Shown here piece by piece: positions 57,501 through 64,000 of a stretch of DNA of 64,000 nt; positions within the stretch are counted from its first letter, which is position 1; every line of letters begins with the position of its first letter. The notes beneath the pieces were generated by a model that was not told the origin of the DNA, did not search any database, and was given only the letters and a program-made list of their open reading frames with translations. The DNA is from an uncultured Lachnospiraceae bacterium (GTDB lineage Bacteria > Bacillota > Clostridia > Lachnospirales > Lachnospiraceae): assembly GCA_947630595.1 (NCBI GenBank), contig CANRIG010000002.1:1-64000 (forward strand). Direction: 5' to 3'. The position numbers and the translations under genes are program-made.

Positions 57501-57989
57501 GCGGTACCGCTGCGCCGCCTCCTTCGCCTCCTCGTACATGCCGCGCACCAGATAGCGCGGAATCTCCCCGGCCAGGCAGGCGCTGAGCGCAATGATGCCG
57601 CTGTGGTATTCGCGCAGCAGCTCCAGGTCGACCCTGGGGCGGTAATAGAAGCCTTCCACAAAGCCTCTGGAAACGATCTTCATGAGGTTGGCGTAGCCCT
57701 CGTTGTTCTCGGCCAGCAAAACGAGGTGGTAATAGCGGTCCTCGTCGCTGCCCAGCTCGCGGTCAAACCGCGAATTCGGCGCCACGTACACCTCGCACCC
57801 GAGGACGGGATTGATCCCGGCTGCCTTTGCCTCGCGGTAAAAATCGATGACGCCGTACATCACTCCGTGATCGGTGATCGCCGCGCTGTCCATGCCCAGC
57901 TCTTTGACCCGGGCCACATATTCTTTTATTTTATTGGAGCCGTCCAGCAGGCTGTACTCCGTGTGGACGTGCAGGTGTGTAAAATTCAC
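54531..57989 (-). CDS. dnaE: DNA polymerase III subunit alpha
   Basis: [19 protein letters not shown] (PHP), [49 protein letters not shown]; likely GTG start at 57989. Confidence 0.97.
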   Translation of the reverse strand: [1152 protein letters not shown]

Positions 57990-58169
57990 GGCTTTCTCCT
58001 CTTTGCTTTCCCGGTTTCGTCTCAATTCTACCATCTTTGCCGCGAGGCCGCAAGACGAAAGCGAAAGGTCTTTGTGTGTTTATAATTCTTTCCAGTGTTT
58101 CAAGATAAGGATTGCCTTGCCCATATATATTCTTGCGTTTTTCTCTGTTATCTGCCTAATATTCATCCA

Positions 58170-58546
58170 TCATATTTTTCTCAGGCATTTATCGAACAAA
58201 GCCTCCATCTTTTCATATCTGCACAAAAAGGAATCCTTACTGGCAGACAGCATTTCATATGCATCCAAATTGCTGAAATCAACTGCATAATGATTGTAAA
58301 GCGCCAGTTCCCTGATAAATTCCCGTTGAGTTCTCCTGCCCAAATATAAAGATCCTGAAAGATATAAAAGTGAATATCACACAGGTGCTTAAGATCAAAT
58401 CTTCCGAAAACCGGTTTATGAATCAGATCATTGATTCGTATAGCGGTAAGCTTTCGTTCAACTTCCTGCAATTTCTTCTGATCGTTAATACCAAGTTTAT
58501 TTCTCAGGACTTCTGAATCCGGATAACAATACATCATATCATTCAT
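58170..58546 (-). pseudogene. Fic-domain protein, internally deleted and frameshifted
   Basis: N-part MNDMMYCYPDSEVLRNKLGINDQKKLQEVERKLTAIRINDLIHKPVFGRFDLKHLCDIHFYIFQDLYIWAG; shifted frame GRTQREFIRELALYNHYAVDFSNLDAYEMLSASKDSFLCRYEKMEALFDKCLRKI; HxFxxGN core missing. Confidence 0.85.
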
Positions 58547-58547
58547 A

Positions 58548-58907
58548 TTACAAATCCTCTGCCGGTTCATCGGGTCCGGTGCCATTGGCGGAAGCAATAA
58601 TCATCCTTCTAAGCTCGTCTCCGCTTACTTTTTTATTATTGTAATCGGTCAGCATCTGAATTTCCTCATCTGTAAGATTCATGCCTTCCATTGCCAAAGT
58701 CGCGCGAGTCTCCCGAATGCCCTGCTCCATTGTATAAGCCGGATGATTCAGCTTCACCTCAAACGGTATGCTTTCCGTGATTATGATCTGCTTCAGCAAC
58801 ATATTAACAACGGCAGACAAATTTGTTCCAAGGGATTCCAGAATCGCGGCAGCTTTTTCCCGGTCTGCAGGATCGGTTCTCACCTGCAGCAAAGATGTAT
58901 TTGCCAT
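58548..58907 (-). CDS. RelB/DinJ-family antitoxin-like protein
   Basis: MANTSLLQVRTDPADREKAAAILESLGTNLSAVVNMLLKQIIITESIPFEVKLN. Confidence 0.88.
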   Translation of the reverse strand: MANTSLLQVRTDPADREKAAAILESLGTNLSAVVNMLLKQIIITESIPFEVKLNHPAYTMEQGIRETRATLAMEGMNLTDEEIQMLTDYNNKKVSGDELRRMIIASANGTGPDEPAEDL

Positions 58908-58937
58908 AAAGAATGCCTCCTTTGTATCTTTTGCATT

Positions 58938-58966
58938 ATTATAGCACATTGTCAGTACAATGTAAA
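58938..58966 (-). promoter_or_regulatory. Sigma-70-type promoter of the relB-fic locus with embedded palindrome
   Basis: Minus strand TTTACA-17 bp-TATAAT; ACATTGT-actg-ACAATGT inverted repeat at 58946-58963. Confidence 0.75.
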
Positions 58967-59043
58967 TTTATTTTATTTTATTCCATAAAGCACAGTGCTT
59001 TCTTCGTAACGCAGGCGGCTCTGATCAAAAACCCATAAAATCC

Positions 59044-59184
59044 ATGAAAAGCAAAAGCCGTCTTCTCAAAATCGGTCAATGGCGATATAATTTATTTGAC
59101 CAATCGGAGCAGATGGAACAGGATTTCACCCGGCTGATGGCATTCTGGAAAAGCATTTACCTGAGAAAAGAGGAAACCCCATGA
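59044..59184 (+). CDS. Small ORF (46 aa) overlapping the ABC ATPase start (ATGA)
   Basis: MKSKSRLLKIGQWRYNLFDQSEQMEQDFTRLMAFWKSIYLRKEETP*; stop overlaps ATG at 59181. Confidence 0.35.
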   Translation: MKSKSRLLKIGQWRYNLFDQSEQMEQDFTRLMAFWKSIYLRKEETP

Positions 59185-60119
59185 ACAAAGATAAAACCGC
59201 GCCCGCATACGCCATCCGCGCGGGCAGTCTCACCAAATATTACGGCAGGGTCCGCGGCATCGAACAGGTCAGCCTGACCGTCGCAAAAGGCGATTTCTTC
59301 GGCTTCATCGGCCCCAATGGGGCGGGCAAGTCCACCACAATCCGCGCGCTTCTGGGGCTGATTCGCTTAGACGGCGGCCAGGCGCAGATTTTCGACCTCG
59401 ACATCACGAAGGACCGGAGGCGGATTCTGGAACGGGTGGGATATCTGCCCTCGGAGACGGCGTTTTACCCCGGCATGCGGGTGCGGGACGTGCTGAAGCT
59501 GTCCGCCGGTCTGCGGAAAAAAGACTGCCGGGAAAGCGCGGGCCTGCTGTGCGAGCGCCTGCAGCTGGACGTCTCCCGCAGGGCGGACGAGCTCTCCCTC
59601 GGCAACCGGAAGAAAACCGCCATCGTCTGCGCCCTGCAGCACGAGCCGGAGCTGCTGATTCTGGACGAGCCCACCAGCGGCCTCGACCCGCTGATGCAGC
59701 GGGAATTCTTTGAAATACTCCGGGAGCGCAGCCGGCTGGGGACGACCATCTTCCTGTCCAGCCACGTGCTCTCGGAGGTGCAGCACAACTGCGCCCACGC
59801 CGCCGTCATCCGGGAGGGGAAGATTATTGCCGGAGGCAGCGTGGCGGAGCTCTCCCGCACCGGCGCAAGGCGCGTCAGCGTCCGCGGACGCATCGCCCTG
59901 GAATCCCTTTCCGGCGTGAAAGATCTGCATCTCTCGCCGGAGAGCGCTGATTTTCTGTACAGCGGGGACATGCAGGCCCTGCTCGCGGTACTGGCGCAGG
60001 GAGAGGTGCGGGATCTGTCGATCTCCGAACCGGAGCTGGAGGAAGTGTTCCTGCATTATTATATGGAAGAAAACAGCCCGGAGGAGCGAGGGCCGCAAAA
60101 AGGAGGCGACTGGAAATGA
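59181..60119 (+). CDS. ABC transporter ATP-binding protein (ABC-2 exporter type)
   Basis: FFGFIGPNGAGKSTTIRALLGLI, ELSLGNRKKTAIVCALQHEPELLILDEPTSGLDPLMQREFF. Confidence 0.95.
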   Translation: MNKDKTAPAYAIRAGSLTKYYGRVRGIEQVSLTVAKGDFFGFIGPNGAGKSTTIRALLGLIRLDGGQAQIFDLDITKDRRRILERVGYLPSETAFYPGMRVRDVLKLSAGLRKKDCRESAGLLCERLQLDVSRRADELSLGNRKKTAIVCALQHEPELLILDEPTSGLDPLMQREFFEILRERSRLGTTIFLSSHVLSEVQHNCAHAAVIREGKIIAGGSVAELSRTGARRVSVRGRIALESLSGVKDLHLSPESADFLYSGDMQALLAVLAQGEVRDLSISEPELEEVFLHYYMEENSPEERGPQKGGDWK

Positions 60120-60901
60120 CCATAATCCGGCATGAACTGAGACAGGGCCGAATCGCCTTTGCGGTCTGGACGGCTTCCATCGCCTTTCTGCTCATCCTCT
60201 GCATTCTCCTGTTTCCGGAAATGAAAGAGGAAATGGGCGCGGTGGGCAAAATGTTCGCGTCGATGGGCAGCTTTACCGCCGCGTTCGGGATGGACCGGCT
60301 GAATTTCGGCACCCTGACCGGCTTTTATGCCATCGAGTGCGGAAATATCCTCGGACTTGGAGGCGCGTTCTTCGCCTCGCTTCTCGGCGTTTCCGCCCTC
60401 GCGAAAGAGGAGCGGAACCGGACGGCGGAATTTCTGCTGACGCATCCGGTCTCCCGGGCAAGAGTCGCCGCAGAAAAGCTGGCGGCCGTCCTGATACAGA
60501 TTGCCGCCATGAATCTGATTCTGCTCGGGCTGTCCCTGTTCTCGGTAAAGCTGATCGGGGAGGAAATCCCCTGGAGGGAAATCTTGCTGATGCACGGGGC
60601 TTATACGCTGCTCCAGCTGGAGCTGGCGGGCATCTGCTTCGGCATCTCCGCATTTGGGCGCCGCGGCGGCGCAGGCATCGGCCTGGGCCTTGCCGCCGTC
60701 CTGTATTTCCTGAACCTGATCGCCAACATGACAAAGCGCGCAGCCTTTCTCAAGTACCTAACCCCCTTCGGCTACTGCGAGGGCGCAGACCTCATCGCTG
60801 ACGGAAGGCTGAGCGCCGGCCCCGCGGCGGCAGGCATACTGTTCGGGTGCATCGGCATCGCCGCGGCTTTCTGGCTGTACTGCCGAAAAGATATGCACTG
60901 A
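60116..60901 (+). CDS. ABC-2 type transporter permease
   Basis: Six-TM pattern, LGVSALAKEERNRTAEFLLTHPVSRARVAAEKLAAV; overlaps the ATPase stop. Confidence 0.92.
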   Translation: MTIIRHELRQGRIAFAVWTASIAFLLILCILLFPEMKEEMGAVGKMFASMGSFTAAFGMDRLNFGTLTGFYAIECGNILGLGGAFFASLLGVSALAKEERNRTAEFLLTHPVSRARVAAEKLAAVLIQIAAMNLILLGLSLFSVKLIGEEIPWREILLMHGAYTLLQLELAGICFGISAFGRRGGAGIGLGLAAVLYFLNLIANMTKRAAFLKYLTPFGYCEGADLIADGRLSAGPAAAGILFGCIGIAAAFWLYCRKDMH

Positions 60902-60909
60902 AATGTTCA

Positions 60910-60938
60910 TTGCTTTCCCAAACTTTCCATGATAGAAT
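60910..60938 (+). promoter_or_regulatory. Candidate sigma-70 promoter of the hybrid kinase gene
   Basis: TTGCTT-17 bp-TAGAAT, ~50 bp before the ATG. Confidence 0.5.
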
Positions 60939-60991
60939 AGGATAGGTAAAGTATGAGCATGTGAAGATTTATAAGGAGTTTAGGCGTTTTC

Positions 60992-63979
60992 ATGAAAAAG
61001 CTGTGGGGAAAATTGCTGCCTTTCGTTTTAATCTGCATCGTCGGCTGCGCCGCGGTTATGATCGGAGTTTTCTACTTCGATTTTATTTCTCAGCGGATTT
61101 TTGAGGACAGCACCGGTCATCTGGAGGAGATTTACGGCCAGGTGAACCGTTCGTTCGGCGCTTTTGTCGAGCGAAACTGGGGGCTTCTGGAGAACTGGGG
61201 CGAGCATTTTGCCCTCACAAAGGACGCGGGTGACGACGGGACGGCCGGCTTTATCGCCGGCGAACAGGAATACTGGGGCTTTTCCGGCTTCTATTTTCTC
61301 GCGGAGGACAAGAGCTGCATGACGCCCGACGGCGCCATGGTCACGATCAGCCTCGACGATTCCTGGGAACGCCTGACGGCGGAGCATGAGCCCGTGATGG
61401 CCGGCGAGACGCTGGAGAACGGACAGGAAGTCACCGTTTTCGCCGCTCCGGTGCCGCACGGCACTTACCGGAGCTTCGACTACGACGCCATCGCCGTCAG
61501 CTACACGAACGCGGACATGGCCGACTCCCTCAACGTAAACGCCTTTTCCGGAAAGGCCAAATGCTTCGTCATCCACAACGACGGCTCCGTGCTGCTTTCC
61601 ACGCAGACCGGAGGCAACATTTTCGACAACTATCTCGTCTATCTGAAGGCCGCTTCCGACCTGGACGAGGCGCAGCTGGCGCAGCTTCAGAGCGACTGGG
61701 CGTCCGGCGCGTCCGGCCTGCTGCAGTGCCGGATCGGCGACACCAGCCACTGCATCCTCTACCAGCCGGTCGGCTTCCAGGATTACATCCTTCTGAGCGC
61801 GGTGCCGCAGACCGTGGTCAGCTCCGGCTTCCTGTCGGTGCAGCAGACCACCATCCGCGTCCTGATCGTCATTTTCCTGCTCGTGGGCGCGATGATTATT
61901 ATCCCCATCCTTCTGCGCACCCGGCAGCAGTCGCGCAAAAGCAGAATGGAGCTGCAGTACCGGGAGCTCATGTTCGACGTGCTGTCCAACAGCGTCGACG
62001 ACATTTTCCTGATGCTGGACACGGAAAATCAGAGCGTGGATTACATCAGCCCCAACATCGAGCGCCTGCTGGGCATCCCGGCGGAGGAGGCGCGGAAAAA
62101 CATCCGCATCATGGAAAAATGCGCCGTCGACAACGACGTCGTGATTCCGAAGCGGGTGCTGGATGCGATCCCCCTGCAGGGCAACCGCTACTGGGAGTGC
62201 GAATACATGCACCAGAACACCGGGGAACGCCGCTGGTACCGGATGACGATATACCACATGAGCATCCAGAATGTCACAAAATATATTGTCGTACTCTCTG
62301 ACCGCACGCTGGAGCGGCAGATGAATCAAAACCTGCAGGAGGCCCTGACCGCCGCCCGCAGCGCCAACGAAGCCAAGAGCAATTTCCTTTCCAATATGTC
62401 CCACGATATCCGCACCCCGATGAACGCCATCGTCGGCTTCTCGGTGCTGCTGGAGAAGGATGCGGACCAGCCCGACAAGGTGCGCGAGTACACCCACAAG
62501 ATCACGGCCTCCAGCCACCATCTGCTGAGCCTGATCAACGACGTGCTGGATATGAGCAAGATCGAGAGCGGCAAAACCTCCCTGAACGTGGATCGCTTCA
62601 GCCTGCCGGAGCTGCTGGAGAATCTGAGCATCATTCTGACGCCGCAGGCGAAGGCCAAGCGCCAGAGCTTTGAAATCCACGTGCAGGGCGCGCCGCCGGA
62701 GCAGCTCATCGGCGACAAGCTGCGCCTGAACCAGATTCTGATCAATCTGCTGTCAAACGCCATCAAATACACGCCGGACGGCGGTAAAATCGAGTTCCTG
62801 CTGTGCGAGCTGCCGCAGACGGTGCCGCAGTACGCCAAGCTGCGGTTTGTCGTGCGCGACAACGGCATCGGCATGAGCAAAGAATTTCAGGAGCACGTGT
62901 TCTCTCCGTTCAGCCGGGAGATCAGTTCCGTCACCAACAAGATTCAGGGCACCGGCCTCGGCATGGCGATCACCAAAAATCTGGTCGACCTGATGGGCGG
63001 CATCATCCAGGTGGAAAGCCAGCCCGGCCAGGGCAGCACCTTTACCGTGGAGCTCTCGTTCCTGCTCCCGGAACAGGTGGAATCCGACTCCTGGTACCGC
63101 CAGAGGATTACCCGCCTGCTCGTCGCGGACGACGAGGAAGAAATCTGCCTGGATATCCAGGAGATGATGCGCGACACCGGCGTCGACGTATCCTGCGTGA
63201 CCGACGGCCGCGCCGCGGTGGAGGCCGCCGTGCAGGCGCACAGGCGCCACGAGGATTTCCACGTCATTTTGCTGGACTGGAAAATGCCCGGCTTAAACGG
63301 CGTCGAGACCGCCCGCCTGATCCGGGAGCAGATCGGGGCGGACGTGCCGATTCTGGTGCTGACCTCCTACGACTGGAGCGAAATCGAGACGGAAGCGCGC
63401 GAGGCGGGCATCAACGCTTTCATGCCGAAGCCGTTCTTTACCTCGGTCTTCTGGCAGACGATCGAGCCGCTGTTCTTTGACCGCAGCGCGCAGCCTGACG
63501 CGGACGAACCGGCGGACAGCCGCGCGATGGACGGACGGCTGTTCCTCGTCGCCGAGGACAACGAACTGAACGCGGAAATTCTGACCGAGCTGCTGACCAT
63601 AGAGGGCGCGCGCTGCGAGCTGGCGGTGAACGGCCTTGAAGCGGCGGAAATGTTCCAGAAATCAGAGCCCGGTTATTACGATATGATTCTGATGGATGTG
63701 CAGATGCCGGTGATGAACGGCTACGAAGCCACAAAGCGGATCCGCGCCTGCGCCCATCCCGAGGCGAAAACGATCCCGATCGTGGCAATGACGGCCAACA
63801 CCTTCGCCGAGGACGTGCGGAATGCGCTGGACGCGGGCATGGACGGCCATCTCGCGAAGCCGATCGACATGGACGCCGTGCGGAAGCTGGTCGGCCGCCT
63901 GATCGGCCGCAAACCGGATCAGCCGGCGGACGCACCGGACCGGACAAAAGCCGGAGGATACGAAAACACCGGCGCATAA
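60992..63979 (+). CDS. Hybrid sensor histidine kinase with PAS and two receiver domains
   Basis: Two TMs, PAS-like VDDIFLMLDTENQSVDYISPNIERLLGI, H-box FLSNMSHDIRTPMNAIVGF, HATPase, receivers ILLDWKMPGLNGVETA and ILMDVQMPVMNGYEAT. Confidence 0.96.
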   Translation: MKKLWGKLLPFVLICIVGCAAVMIGVFYFDFISQRIFEDSTGHLEEIYGQVNRSFGAFVERNWGLLENWGEHFALTKDAGDDGTAGFIAGEQEYWGFSGFYFLAEDKSCMTPDGAMVTISLDDSWERLTAEHEPVMAGETLENGQEVTVFAAPVPHGTYRSFDYDAIAVSYTNADMADSLNVNAFSGKAKCFVIHNDGSVLLSTQTGGNIFDNYLVYLKAASDLDEAQLAQLQSDWASGASGLLQCRIGDTSHCILYQPVGFQDYILLSAVPQTVVSSGFLSVQQTTIRVLIVIFLLVGAMIIIPILLRTRQQSRKSRMELQYRELMFDVLSNSVDDIFLMLDTENQSVDYISPNIERLLGIPAEEARKNIRIMEKCAVDNDVVIPKRVLDAIPLQGNRYWECEYMHQNTGERRWYRMTIYHMSIQNVTKYIVVLSDRTLERQMNQNLQEALTAARSANEAKSNFLSNMSHDIRTPMNAIVGFSVLLEKDADQPDKVREYTHKITASSHHLLSLINDVLDMSKIESGKTSLNVDRFSLPELLENLSIILTPQAKAKRQSFEIHVQGAPPEQLIGDKLRLNQILINLLSNAIKYTPDGGKIEFLLCELPQTVPQYAKLRFVVRDNGIGMSKEFQEHVFSPFSREISSVTNKIQGTGLGMAITKNLVDLMGGIIQVESQPGQGSTFTVELSFLLPEQVESDSWYRQRITRLLVADDEEEICLDIQEMMRDTGVDVSCVTDGRAAVEAAVQAHRRHEDFHVILLDWKMPGLNGVETARLIREQIGADVPILVLTSYDWSEIETEAREAGINAFMPKPFFTSVFWQTIEPLFFDRSAQPDADEPADSRAMDGRLFLVAEDNELNAEILTELLTIEGARCELAVNGLEAAEMFQKSEPGYYDMILMDVQMPVMNGYEATKRIRACAHPEAKTIPIVAMTANTFAEDVRNALDAGMDGHLAKPIDMDAVRKLVGRLIGRKPDQPADAPDRTKAGGYENTGA

Positions 63980-64000
63980 AAGAGAAAAACCGCAGACCGC

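Noticed and set aside
54117-58085. 1322-aa plus-strand ORF opposite dnaE
   Set aside because: Antisense shadow created by strong GC3 codon bias; low-complexity R/H/V-rich translation with no recognisable domain, fully overlapping an unmistakable DnaE.

Overview
A 64-kb chromosomal segment that reads as a moderately high-GC Firmicute (probably Lachnospiraceae-like; this is inferred from gene content, no search was run). It carries housekeeping genes (mutM, rho, trkH/trkA, rpoD, a ClpX-like ATPase, trmH-like, pfkA, dnaE), signalling genes (an OmpR-type regulator fragment, an HPt protein, an RR-HD-GYP, a hybrid histidine kinase), and a ~27-kb surface-polysaccharide locus (about 19.2-46.0 kb: LCP, polyprenyl sugar transferase, GT2s, RffA-like aminotransferase, YfhO, a giant GT, methyltransferase, ABC export, rfbCAB, two deacetylase-like proteins). 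Accessory genes include a DUF1016 nuclease gene flanked by direct repeats and a relB-fic module whose fic gene has lost its catalytic core. The most unusual signal is the density of locus-specific degenerate tandem repeats (periods 15, 18, 23, 30, 33, 34, 36-38 and 60 bp). Many sit exactly on start or stop codons and appear to have been copied from the gene end itself: mutM start, trmH-like start, ABC permease stop, methyltransferase stop, and both stops of the YfhO/GT convergent pair. Others are inserted in frame inside enzymes, for example a 60-bp higher-order array splitting a GT2 domain. Most opposite-strand ORFs in the track are antisense shadows of real genes.
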